Below, one piece after another: positions 1-5,621 of a stretch of DNA of 7,599 nt. The notes under the pieces were generated by a model. The model saw nothing but the letters and a program-made list of their open reading frames with translations. It searched no databases and had not been told where the DNA came from. Positions within the stretch are counted from its first letter, which is position 1. Every line of letters begins with the position of its first letter. Origin of the DNA: Defluviitaleaceae bacterium (lineage in GTDB: Bacteria > Bacillota > Clostridia > Lachnospirales > WRAX01); NCBI GenBank assembly GCA_009784355.1, contig WRBU01000043.1, positions 1 to 7,599 of the forward strand. Reading direction: 5' to 3'. Position numbers and translations under genes: made by a program.

Positions 1-1733
1 CCATTGGCTCTGTTTTAGAATTAGAAAATTTAAGCGGACAAGCTGTAACAGAGCTACACAAACCCCATATCGACGAGGTTTTCTTTCCATGCAAAAAATG
101 CAATGGCACAATGAAGCGAGTGCCGGAGGTTATAGACTGTTGGTTTGACTCGGGTTCTATGCCTTTTGCCCAACACCACTATCCCTTTGAAAACAAAGAA
201 TTTTTTGAGGAAAATTTCCCTGCGGATTTTATAAGTGAGGGCATGGACCAAACCCGTGGCTGGTTTTACACCCTTCACGCCATTTCTACTCTGCTTTTTG
301 ACGCACCAGCCTATAAAAATGTGATTGTGGCAGGGCTTGTTTTGGATGATAAGGGTTTTAAAATGTCCAAGTCAAAAGGCAACAAAGTGCCATGGGATAT
401 TGTCAATGAATATGGAGCAGACACCATGCGTTGGTATTTTTATTCCGCATCTGCCCCTTGGCTTCCCAGCCGCTTTGACAAAAACCTGCTGGACGAAGTG
501 CGCCGTAAGTTCCTAGGTACCTTATATAACACCTACGCCTTTTACGTGTTGTACGCAAATATTGACAACTTCGACCCTTCAGCCCACAGTCCTTCTGAAT
601 ACAAAGATTTGCCTGCAATAGACAGGTGGCTTTTATCAAGACTTAACACCTTAATAAAATTTGTGGATGAAGGGCTTGCCGAATACAAATTGACCGAAAC
701 TTCCCGTGAAATTGCCCGCTTTGTAGACGAGCTTTCAAATTGGTATGTCCGCCGCTCTCGTGAGCGTTTTTGGGCAAGCGGCATGGAGCAAGACAAAATT
801 GATGCCTACACGACACTGCACACGACCCTAGTAACTCTCTCAAAATTGTGCGCCCCCTACATCCCTTTCATGGCAGAGGAAATTTACCAAAACCTAGCAA
901 TCGTGCGGGCAAGTAGTACTCGCCCGCAATCCGTCCATCTATGCAACTTCCCTGTATTCAATGCCAGTTTTATTGATACAGAGTTGGAAAAAGAAATGGG
1001 TGCAGTATTAAGCGTAGTAACAGCAGGCAGAGCCGCAAGAAACACCGCAAATATCAAAAACCGTCAGCCTTTGCAAAAAATGTTCGTGCAAACAAAGGCT
1101 GGAATGGAGCTATCCCCCGAATACCTTGAAATTATCAAGGATGAGCTTAATATCAAAGCCGTAGAGCCAATTAATGATGCAAGCGGCATGGTAGGACGCA
1201 AGATAAAGCCAAACCTTAAAATACTAGGCCCACGTTACGGAAAAATTTTACCAAAAATCGGGGCGGCACTTGCCCAAGGCGACGGAGCAAAGCTATATGA
1301 TGCCTTGCAAAGCGGCGGCATAACCCTAAATATCGACGATGCGGAGGTTTCGTTGACCATGGATGATGTATTGGTGGAAGATACGCAACAAGAGGGATTG
1401 TCCGCTCAAATGCAGGACGGCTTTTTGGTCGTGCTAGACACAACCCTAACCCCCGAACTAATAGAAGAGGGCTTTGTGCGTGAAATTATTTCCAAAATCC
1501 AAACCATGCGTAAAGAAGCTGGATTTGAAGTAATGGATAAAATTTCCATAGCATACGATACAACTCCTACAATTCAAGGCATCATAGAAAAACGCGCCAA
1601 TTACATCTGCAACGAGGTTCTCTCAACCGTCATTGCGGCACGCTCTTTGCCGCAATCCCATGCGGATGTAGCTTTCCACAAAACATGGGATATAAACGGA
1701 GAAAATACAGATTTTTGGATTACAAAACAATAA
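1..1733 (+). CDS. ileS: Isoleucyl-tRNA synthetase, type 2, C-terminal part (5' end outside the window)
   Basis: Cytoplasmic class I aminoacyl-tRNA synthetase that charges tRNA-Ile with isoleucine. The reading frame is open from base 3, giving 576 visible residues. The family is usually about 1,030-1,050 aa, so roughly the first 460 (HIGH motif, most of the editing domain) lie upstream. In order I see a Cys pair CKKC at about 90-101, followed by the DCWFDSGS segment typical of the catalytic domain. The KMSKS loop is at 360-374 and continues as KGN. Then comes a helical anticodon-binding domain containing DRWLLSRLN and SNWYVRRSRERFW. The segment GRAARNTANIKNRQP leads into a long C-terminal domain of the DUF5915 type ending near LTPELIEEGFVREI and KEAGFEV. 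That tail, without a terminal zinc finger, marks the type-2, eukaryote/archaea-like IleS rather than the E. coli type. No frameshift is visible. A strong terminator follows the stop. Confidence 0.97.
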   Translation, partial: IGSVLELENLSGQAVTELHKPHIDEVFFPCKKCNGTMKRVPEVIDCWFDSGSMPFAQHHYPFENKEFFEENFPADFISEGMDQTRGWFYTLHAISTLLFDAPAYKNVIVAGLVLDDKGFKMSKSKGNKVPWDIVNEYGADTMRWYFYSASAPWLPSRFDKNLLDEVRRKFLGTLYNTYAFYVLYANIDNFDPSAHSPSEYKDLPAIDRWLLSRLNTLIKFVDEGLAEYKLTETSREIARFVDELSNWYVRRSRERFWASGMEQDKIDAYTTLHTTLVTLSKLCAPYIPFMAEEIYQNLAIVRASSTRPQSVHLCNFPVFNASFIDTELEKEMGAVLSVVTAGRAARNTANIKNRQPLQKMFVQTKAGMELSPEYLEIIKDELNIKAVEPINDASGMVGRKIKPNLKILGPRYGKILPKIGAALAQGDGAKLYDALQSGGITLNIDDAEVSLTMDDVLVEDTQQEGLSAQMQDGFLVVLDTTLTPELIEEGFVREIISKIQTMRKEAGFEVMDKISIAYDTTPTIQGIIEKRANYICNEVLSTVIAARSLPQSHADVAFHKTWDINGENTDFWITKQ

Positions 1734-1739
1734 TTTTAG

Positions 1740-1784
1740 GGGCGGCTACTTGCGGAAAATCCGCTGAGCCGCCCGTTTTATATT
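1740..1784 (+). terminator. Intrinsic terminator of ileS
   Basis: The stem GGGCGGCT (1740-1747) pairs with AGCCGCCC (1767-1774). An inner GCGG/CCGC stem (1752-1755 with 1761-1764) closes an AAAAT loop. A T-rich run GTTTTATATTTT follows at 1775-1786. It starts six bases after the ileS stop codon, so it ends that transcript. Confidence 0.85.
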
Positions 1785-1793
1785 TTACAAAAC

Positions 1794-1816
1794 AAAAAAG
1801 GCGGCAAAATGCCGCC
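1794..1816 (-). terminator. Intrinsic terminator of the zinc-ribbon gene (minus strand)
   Basis: GGCGGCA (1800-1806) and TGCCGCC (1810-1816) form a perfect 7-bp hairpin with a 3-base loop. Read on the minus strand it is followed directly by six T (1799 to 1794). It sits 23 bases beyond the stop codon of the minus-strand gene that ends at 1840. Confidence 0.85.
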
Positions 1817-1839
1817 CCTACATTGCAAAAATATCGTAC

Positions 1840-2430
1840 TTACTTGCGTTGTGCCGCTATTTCTCTAATTTGTTGTGCATTAGAAGTGTACGTAATATAT
1901 TTTGTACCGCCAGTAGCAATTATAAGCTGATGCCCTGTTCCAGAGAGGTTTATATCTTTGTAGTTAAGGGTGAAATTGAAAGTTCTTGGGTCGCCCGCCA
2001 TAAAAAGCTGAGAAAGCCCAACGCCTGTAATTCCGCCTTCATGTGCGGCGATTTTAGTTTTACGTATGGATAAAACTACCAAAACACCTATAATCAATTC
2101 GATAACGGCAACAATAATCCAAAAAGTAAACCAACTATCATAAATAGTCATGGCTGGCGTTGCAACACCCCATCCAAAGTTTATAGCAGGTATTCTAGTT
2201 GTACCTAAAACAAAAGCCAAGACGACGCTCAGCACAGCCATGCCACCCCAAAAGCCACCTAACATCAATGTAGCATTGCTTGCTATACCGTTGCCGCTTG
2301 CCAGCTCCGCTCCAAGTTGGGTGGGTGCGCCGCCTTGCGGTGCTGATGCGCCTCCAGATAAAGTTGCACCGCAACCAGAGCAAAATCCGGTTCCTGCTGG
2401 GTTTTGATGCCCACATTTTGAACAAAACAT
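1840..2430 (-). CDS. Zinc-ribbon, two-pass membrane protein with cytosolic C-terminal domain
   Basis: A 196-aa protein. The N-terminus carries a zinc ribbon of the form CxxC-x10-CxxC (Cys3, Cys6, Cys17, Cys20), typical of the small zinc-ribbon domains at the start of many Bacillota membrane proteins. A Gly/Ala/Pro-rich linker (about 22-50) follows, then two hydrophobic segments (about 55-76 and 101-122). The soluble tail (about 125-196) has strands like FNFTLNYKDINLSG and HQLIIATGGTKYITY and ends in a helix NAQQIREI. That pattern resembles PH-like domains seen in similar clostridial proteins, but I rely on memory of the pattern only. No catalytic motif is seen, so function is unknown; a structural or sensing role at the membrane is possible. 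The start is secure: AGGAGG at 2438-2443 lies 7 bases before ATG, with a consensus promoter upstream and a terminator downstream, so it is a single-gene transcript. Confidence 0.88.
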   Translation of the reverse strand: MFCSKCGHQNPAGTGFCSGCGATLSGGASAPQGGAPTQLGAELASGNGIASNATLMLGGFWGGMAVLSVVLAFVLGTTRIPAINFGWGVATPAMTIYDSWFTFWIIVAVIELIIGVLVVLSIRKTKIAAHEGGITGVGLSQLFMAGDPRTFNFTLNYKDINLSGTGHQLIIATGGTKYITYTSNAQQIREIAAQRK

Positions 2431-2475
2431 AATTTTTCCTCCTAGAATTAAAATGTGATTTTTATGTATTTACAT

Positions 2476-2504
2476 ATTATATATTATGCGAATTAGTTTG
2501 TCAA
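2476..2504 (-). promoter_or_regulatory. Consensus sigma-A promoter of the zinc-ribbon gene
   Basis: On the minus strand TTGACA (2504-2499) is followed by exactly 17 bases and then TATAAT (2481-2476). Both hexamers are perfect. Transcription would start near 2469, giving a leader of about 40 bases before the ATG at 2430. A gene with this promoter is expected to be strongly and constitutively expressed unless repressed. Confidence 0.85.
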
Positions 2505-2533
2505 TAATTTTATTGTTAAGGAGGATTTTGTCA

Positions 2534-2821
2534 TTGAGTCCAAATATTTACAGCTTTCAGGCAGTTATTCAAAAAGTGGATGGTCAAGATGCTGCATATA
2601 TTATTTTCCCGCATGACATACGTAAAGAGTTTGGTAAAGGAAGGGTGAAAATACACGCAACTTTTGACGGACACAAATACAATGGCAACATAGTCAATAT
2701 GGGAGTGAAAAATGACGATGGTACAATTTGCTACATAATCGGCATCCGAAAGGATATACGTGCCGCCATTAGAAAACAGGCTGGTGATACAGTAAGCGTA
2801 ACTGTGCAAGAGCGGAAATAA
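2534..2821 (+). CDS. DUF1905-type small protein, TTG start
   Basis: A 95-aa protein when started at TTG 2534, which lies 9 bases after a strong AAGGAGG (2518-2524). An in-frame ATG at 2486 lies upstream of that ribosome binding site, inside the divergent promoter region, and is not a credible start. A second TTG at 2528 is only 3 bases from the site. The sequence YSFQAVIQKVDGQDAAYI, then IFPHDIRKEFGKGRVKIHAT and DGHKYNG, and finally KDIRAAIRKQAGDTVSVTV, matches the layout I know for DUF1905: a short beta-barrel-like fold with a conserved GD-V ending. The molecular function of that domain is not established. It is sometimes fused to YdeI-type domains, but here it stands alone. It is divergent from the zinc-ribbon gene and has no clear terminator, only an AT-rich inverted repeat at 2825-2847. 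Some reading into the next operon is therefore possible. Confidence 0.82.
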   Translation: MSPNIYSFQAVIQKVDGQDAAYIIFPHDIRKEFGKGRVKIHATFDGHKYNGNIVNMGVKNDDGTICYIIGIRKDIRAAIRKQAGDTVSVTVQERK

Positions 2822-2851
2822 CACTAATTTTTAATTTTATCAAATTACCTC

Positions 2852-2880
2852 TTGACATTATGATTAGATACGTATATAAT
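2852..2880 (+). promoter_or_regulatory. Consensus sigma-A promoter of the ArsR-DUF2087 operon
   Basis: TTGACA (2852-2857), a 17-base spacer and TATAAT (2875-2880) are all perfect matches. Transcription should start near 2887, right at the palindrome described next, leaving a leader of about 42 bases before ATG 2929. Confidence 0.88.
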
Positions 2881-2887
2881 TAAATTC

Positions 2888-2901
2888 TGAAATGCATTTC
2901 A
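2888..2901. promoter_or_regulatory. Perfect 14-bp palindrome, probable ArsR-family operator
   Basis: TGAAATGCATTTCA is its own reverse complement and lies seven bases after the -10 box, across the predicted transcription start. It fits the TGAA-N6-TTCA pattern of ArsR/SmtB-type operators. Short AAT/ATT arms (2883-2885 and 2904-2906) extend the symmetry. A winged-helix protein bound here would block RNA polymerase. The operon's own second gene encodes an ArsR-type protein, so autorepression is the simplest reading. Confidence 0.65.
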
Positions 2902-2928
2902 ACATTAATTTAATCGGAGGACAACGAT

Positions 2929-3225
2929 ATGGATTTAATGAATTATTTACAAGAAAACAAAAAGCGTTGCTTGGAGGACGCCGCACGCTTTGCGGCAGAC
3001 AATAGGGAGGACGACGCTATTTTGGCAAAGATACGTGCTAATGTGTTTGACATTTTCATGCAAACTGGCGACAAGACGGATAAGGTGTTTGGAATTTTAC
3101 AATCTAAATGGAAAGAGGCACTTGCGCTTGCTCAAGAGCACGGCGATACCTCCGCCATAGCTATAGAGCAGATAAAGCTAGAGGTGTTATCTGAAATTGA
3201 ACAAGAGGTGAAATGTCATGGATGA
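2929..3225 (+). CDS. 98-aa helical protein of unknown function, first gene of the ArsR operon
   Basis: I do not recognise a characterised function. The protein is short, charged and predicted almost wholly alpha-helical. Its N-terminal part reads MDLMNYLQENKKRCLEDAAR and then FAADNREDDAILAKIRANVF. A middle segment, GILQSKWKEALALAQEHGD, is followed by a helix that ends EIEQEVKCHG. There is no signal peptide, membrane segment or metal-binding cluster, only Cys14 and Cys95. The start is clear: GGAGG at 2916-2920 stands 8 bases before ATG. Its last 8 bases overlap the start of the ArsR-type gene, which implies translational coupling and a stable ratio of the two products. From memory, similar small helical proteins precede ArsR-DUF2087 genes in other Clostridia, which would suggest a partner or modulator of the regulator. 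That is inference. Confidence 0.85.
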   Translation: MDLMNYLQENKKRCLEDAARFAADNREDDAILAKIRANVFDIFMQTGDKTDKVFGILQSKWKEALALAQEHGDTSAIAIEQIKLEVLSEIEQEVKCHG

Positions 3226-3757
3226 TGCTGTCAAGATGTTCAAATGCCTCGCGGACAAGTCGAGATTGTCGATAATACAGTCCCTTGTGCAAGAAGACAT
3301 GTATGTAGAGCGTCTAGCAGAGCGGCTGGGGGTTTCCGCCCCAACGGTGTCCTTTCACCTTAAAAAGCTGATTGATGCAGGTTTTGTGCAGGCACGCAAA
3401 GAGCAATATTACACCATGTATTCAATTTGCAAAGAAACATTGAGTTTTAACGTGTTGGATATAATTGCAGCCAAGGCGGTGGATGACGATACAACCGAAC
3501 GTGACAAAGCCTACCGCCAAGGTGTTCTCAACGCCTTTTTCAAATACGGAAAACTCAAAACAATACCGGCGCAACTAAAAAAGCGGGCAATTATTTTAGA
3601 GGAAATATGCAAATCCTTTGAAGCTGGGCGGGATTATACCGAAAAAGAAGTTAATTTAATTATAGCCGATTTTTACGATGATTTTGCAACAATACGGCGT
3701 GCAATGATAGAATTTGGCTTGATGAAGCGCAATAACGGCATATATCGCACTATATAG
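3218..3757 (+). CDS. ArsR/SmtB-family winged-helix regulator fused to DUF2087
   Basis: A 179-aa DNA-binding protein, probably a repressor. Residues about 4-75 form the ArsR winged helix: FKCLADKSRLSIIQSLV opens the fold, and the recognition helix is near 40-53 with SAPTVSFHLKKL. After a linker (about 88-100), residues about 101-179 match DUF2087, with IPAQLKKRAIILEEI, the YTEKEVN segment, and the ending TIRRAMIEFGLMKR. The alpha-3 CVC metal site of ArsR/CadC proteins is absent (the equivalent stretch reads MYVERLAERL), and the only cysteines are 10 and 71. Classic arsenic or cadmium sensing is therefore unlikely. The signal may act through DUF2087, whose ligand is unknown to me. ATG 3218 has AGAGGTG at 3204-3210 and overlaps the upstream gene by 8 bases. 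A consensus promoter and a matching palindrome lie ahead of the operon. Confidence 0.93.
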   Translation: MDDAVKMFKCLADKSRLSIIQSLVQEDMYVERLAERLGVSAPTVSFHLKKLIDAGFVQARKEQYYTMYSICKETLSFNVLDIIAAKAVDDDTTERDKAYRQGVLNAFFKYGKLKTIPAQLKKRAIILEEICKSFEAGRDYTEKEVNLIIADFYDDFATIRRAMIEFGLMKRNNGIYRTI

Positions 3758-3792
3758 TGTCAAAACTAAATACAATTTTGCGGAGGTGCAAA

Positions 3793-4401
3793 ATGGATAA
3801 AAAAGAAGTGTTATTTCTATTGACTGAATATTGGGCTGATTGGTATGCAGGTCATGCAATGGCGCAAATAAGTTTTACGGGTGATTACGTTACCAAAACA
3901 ATCAGTATTGACAAGAAATCCAAAGTTTCTGTCGGCGGCATGAGAGCCGAAATAGACTATGCAATAGAAGATTATCAAAACTTTGATAATCTTGCTATGG
4001 TAGTCTTGGTTGGAGGCGGTTCATGGAGGAACAATCGATATGATGAAATTGCTGACTTTGTGAGAAAAGCAAGCAATGCTAACATTCCCATTGCCGCCAT
4101 TTGTGGAGCGACGGTTTTTTTGGCTAAACACGGTTTTCTCAATAATGTAAAGCATACCAGCAATGGATTGGAGTTTTTTAAAGAAAGACTCAAAGATGAA
4201 AATGCCTATACAGGTTGGGAGCATTTTATATTCTCGCAAGCCATCAACGATGGTGGTTTTATTACTGCAAATGAAACGGCAGCTTTGGAGTTTACCCGTG
4301 AGATTTTGCTTACTTTGTTAGAGGACTCGGACGACTATGTAAATGTTTGGTATGAAAGACACAAGCAAGGCTCGTCCCCACAAACGGCACAACAAAAATA
4401 A
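3793..4401 (+). CDS. DJ-1/PfpI family (class I glutamine amidotransferase-like) protein
   Basis: A 202-aa cytoplasmic protein of the DJ-1/ThiJ/PfpI fold. I place the start at ATG 3793, preceded by GGAGGTG (3782-3788). An in-frame GTG at 3757 overlaps the previous stop and has no such site. Visible marks are the first strand KKEVLFLLTEYWADW, the GGGSWR turn (74-79), and the nucleophile elbow AAICGATVFLA with Cys104. Downstream are the VKHTSN segment (119-124), FITANETAALEF (156-167), and the C-terminal WYERHK helix. This layout is the subgroup often annotated as type 1 glutamine amidotransferase-like, related to B. subtilis YoaZ/YraA-type proteins. Such proteins are linked to stress or reactive-aldehyde handling, but the substrate is not readable here. 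The residue after Cys is Gly, where relatives I recall often have Asp, and the DWE glutamate is Tyr18. It follows the ArsR gene by 35 bases. Confidence 0.92.
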   Translation: MDKKEVLFLLTEYWADWYAGHAMAQISFTGDYVTKTISIDKKSKVSVGGMRAEIDYAIEDYQNFDNLAMVVLVGGGSWRNNRYDEIADFVRKASNANIPIAAICGATVFLAKHGFLNNVKHTSNGLEFFKERLKDENAYTGWEHFIFSQAINDGGFITANETAALEFTREILLTLLEDSDDYVNVWYERHKQGSSPQTAQQK

Positions 4402-4419
4402 ACCCGAGGAGACAATAGG

Positions 4420-4920
4420 ATGCTAGAAAAAATCGCCGAACATTTGACCGTTTTTGACCTAATACCAATAACACAAGAGAATTATATGGATGTTTGGGAT
4501 GTGTACAAAACAAATAATGCCTATTTTCTGGCTGCACACGGCAAAAATGTTGAACCCGCAAATATTTTACAGACGTGGGGAAGATTAGTAGATGGCTACG
4601 ACGCTTCTAGGCAGCTGTTTTTTGGGCTTTGGCAAGACGGCACACCTCTTGCAGTTATTGAATTACTACCTCATTTCCCAGAAAAACAAATATTGTGGTT
4701 TAGCGAAATTATAATTCACGTCAAATTACAAAGAAGTGGTCTTGCCACAAAAATAGTTCAAGCCGTTATTAAGGTTGCTCAAAAAGACGGTCAGCATGTC
4801 AAAATTCACCTAGGCGTAGGCAATGAAAACCCTGCCGCAAAAATCTTTTGGCAAAAAATGGGCTTTACTGCTATACAAGAATACGATGACGGAATCGTTA
4901 TGCAAATAACCCTTGACTAG
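4420..4920 (+). CDS. GNAT-family N-acetyltransferase
   Basis: A 166-aa acetyl-CoA-dependent acetyltransferase. The GNAT fold is visible from the beta-4 strand WFSEIIIHVKLQ (92-104). The acetyl-CoA pyrophosphate loop QRSGLA (104-109) follows, leading into helix TKIVQAVIKVA. Motif B is HLGVGNENPAAKIFWQKMGF (130-149), with the NPAAKIFWQKMGF segment near-canonical. The N-terminal 70 residues are more variable and probably build the acceptor site. The acceptor (small molecule, protein or antibiotic) cannot be told from sequence. GAGGAG (4406-4411) lies 8 bases before ATG. The gene follows the DJ-1-like gene by 18 bases with no terminator between, so it belongs to the same operon and may act in the same stress or detoxification response. 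Confidence 0.93.
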   Translation: MLEKIAEHLTVFDLIPITQENYMDVWDVYKTNNAYFLAAHGKNVEPANILQTWGRLVDGYDASRQLFFGLWQDGTPLAVIELLPHFPEKQILWFSEIIIHVKLQRSGLATKIVQAVIKVAQKDGQHVKIHLGVGNENPAAKIFWQKMGFTAIQEYDDGIVMQITLD

Positions 4921-4951
4921 CCTGCATATAATGCAAGCAGGGGGTGTTTTT

Positions 4952-5110
4952 ATGAAGCGACCAGTCAAGCCTGCATCGTTACGGCGTGTTTGTGGTCTTG
5001 CTATGCTATGCATGTCTTTGGGAATGATGTTTGCGTGGTTTTTTATGGGATTTTCTTTTGTTTTAGGTATTTTGTTTTTGATTGGCGGGTTTTACTTTTT
5101 GTTTATGTAA
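4952..5110 (+). CDS. 52-aa two-helix membrane protein
   Basis: The chosen start ATG 4952 is preceded by AGGGGGTG (4939-4945 region) and yields a basic N-terminus MKRPVKPASLRRVCG followed by two hydrophobic stretches: LAMLCMSLGMMFAWFF and FVLGILFLIGGFYFLFM. An in-frame upstream ATG at 4913 overlaps the acetyltransferase end and lacks a site. Small proteins of this type (positive N-terminus, helical hairpin, hydrophobic end) are common in Clostridia, but I know no function. It comes 31 bases after the acetyltransferase gene and is probably the last gene of that transcript. A TATAAT at 4927-4932 without a -35 box might add a weak internal promoter. Confidence 0.7.
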   Translation: MKRPVKPASLRRVCGLAMLCMSLGMMFAWFFMGFSFVLGILFLIGGFYFLFM

Positions 5111-5113
5111 CAC

Positions 5114-5146
5114 AAAAAAGAGGGCAAGCAGTGATGCTCGCCCTCT
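5114..5146 (-). terminator. Intrinsic terminator between convergent genes, best oriented for the minus strand
   Basis: AGAGGGC (5119-5125) pairs with GCCCTCT (5140-5146), and AGCA (5127-5130) with TGCT (5135-5138). One A/C mismatch interrupts the stem, and the loop is GTGA. On the minus strand six T (5119 to 5114) follow, so it ends the flavin-protein operon. On the plus strand there is no T run, although the hairpin may still define the end of the upstream mRNA. Confidence 0.8.
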
Positions 5147-5154
5147 AATACGCC

Positions 5155-5607
5155 TTATGTAGCAGATTTGTTTGTAAAATCTACTGAAAAATACCTTTCT
5201 CCGTATTTCATAGAATGGTCTGTGATGATGCCATTGGTGAGGCATATACGTAATAGACACGTATTTTCGTCGCTTTCATCCACATGTCCGCCTGTGTACC
5301 ATGCGGCAAAGGCTTTGCGTAGTTTTTCCATAATATCCTTATTGGCATCAAGCATAACATGTCCCAAATTTTCACCAATGCCGTGTCCTGTGAACCACTC
5401 GCCGCTAATTGCAACTTCCGGGCTTTTTGCAATTTGCTTCATTTTTTTGGACAAGGTGTAAGTTACCACATAAAATGCACCGTCCTCATAATAGCCATCC
5501 ACAGTGCGGACAAAGGGTTTGCCGTCTTCTGTCGTAGCAAGGGCAATTAGGCTGTCTTGCCCAAACCGTTCTACCATAATTTTTTCTGCATTTTCAAAAT
5601 GATTCAT
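5155..5607 (-). CDS. Pyridoxamine 5'-phosphate oxidase-like (FMN-binding split barrel) protein
   Basis: A 150-aa protein of the PNPOx-like split-barrel superfamily. The opening helix NHFENAEKIMVERF leads into SLIALATTEDGKPFVRTVDGYY, then FYVVTYTLSKKMKQIAKSPEVAIS. This is the strand-turn-strand and TLSKKMKQI pattern that contacts the FMN phosphate in the family. Residues SGEWFTGHGIGENLG form the next strands. The C-terminus RICLTNGIITDHSMKYGERYFSVDF closes the barrel. Members reduce or oxidise varied substrates, or only bind flavin, so the substrate is open. It is too short and divergent to call true PdxH. AGGAGGA (5623-5617) overlaps the AraC gene's stop codon, and only 14 bases separate the two genes, so they form one coupled operon ended by the hairpin at 5119-5146. 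Confidence 0.9.
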   Translation of the reverse strand: MNHFENAEKIMVERFGQDSLIALATTEDGKPFVRTVDGYYEDGAFYVVTYTLSKKMKQIAKSPEVAISGEWFTGHGIGENLGHVMLDANKDIMEKLRKAFAAWYTGGHVDESDENTCLLRICLTNGIITDHSMKYGERYFSVDFTNKSAT

Positions 5608-5621
5608 CGAACCATCTCCTC

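Larger units (their letters stand above)
1737..1820. repeat. 84-bp unit bounded by 10-bp inverted repeats
   Basis: TAGGGGCGGC at 1737-1746 and its exact reverse complement GCCGCCCCTA at 1811-1820 bound a segment that holds both terminator hairpins. The same GGCGGC core recurs inside it. This could be a chance result of two GC-rich terminators or a small REP/MITE-like element. No second copy exists in this window, so the mobile reading is only an inference. Confidence 0.4.

Noticed and set aside
2486..2533. ATG at 2486 as start of the DUF1905-type gene
   Set aside because: It is upstream of the strong AAGGAGG at 2518-2524, would put the ribosome binding site inside the gene, and adds a non-family hydrophobic stretch. 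TTG 2534 is properly spaced.
2825..2847. Terminator after the DUF1905-type gene
   Set aside because: The TAATTT/AAATTA repeat is only six A-T pairs with an 11-base loop, too weak to end transcription reliably.
3218..3757. Arsenic, cadmium or zinc sensor (ArsR/CadC)
   Set aside because: The CVC motif is absent, cysteines are few, and no ars, cad or zinc-efflux gene is adjacent.
3757..3792. GTG at 3757 as start of the DJ-1-like gene
   Set aside because: It adds 12 residues outside the family fold and would contain the GGAGGTG site that serves ATG 3793.
4921..4941. Hairpin CCTGC...GCAGG and TATAAT after the acetyltransferase gene
   Set aside because: The stems are short, no T run follows, and the TATAAT has no -35 partner at a usable distance. 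Neither a terminator nor a promoter can be claimed.
4913..4951. ATG at 4913 as start of the small membrane protein
   Set aside because: No ribosome binding site precedes it. ATG 4952 has one and gives the usual basic N-terminus.
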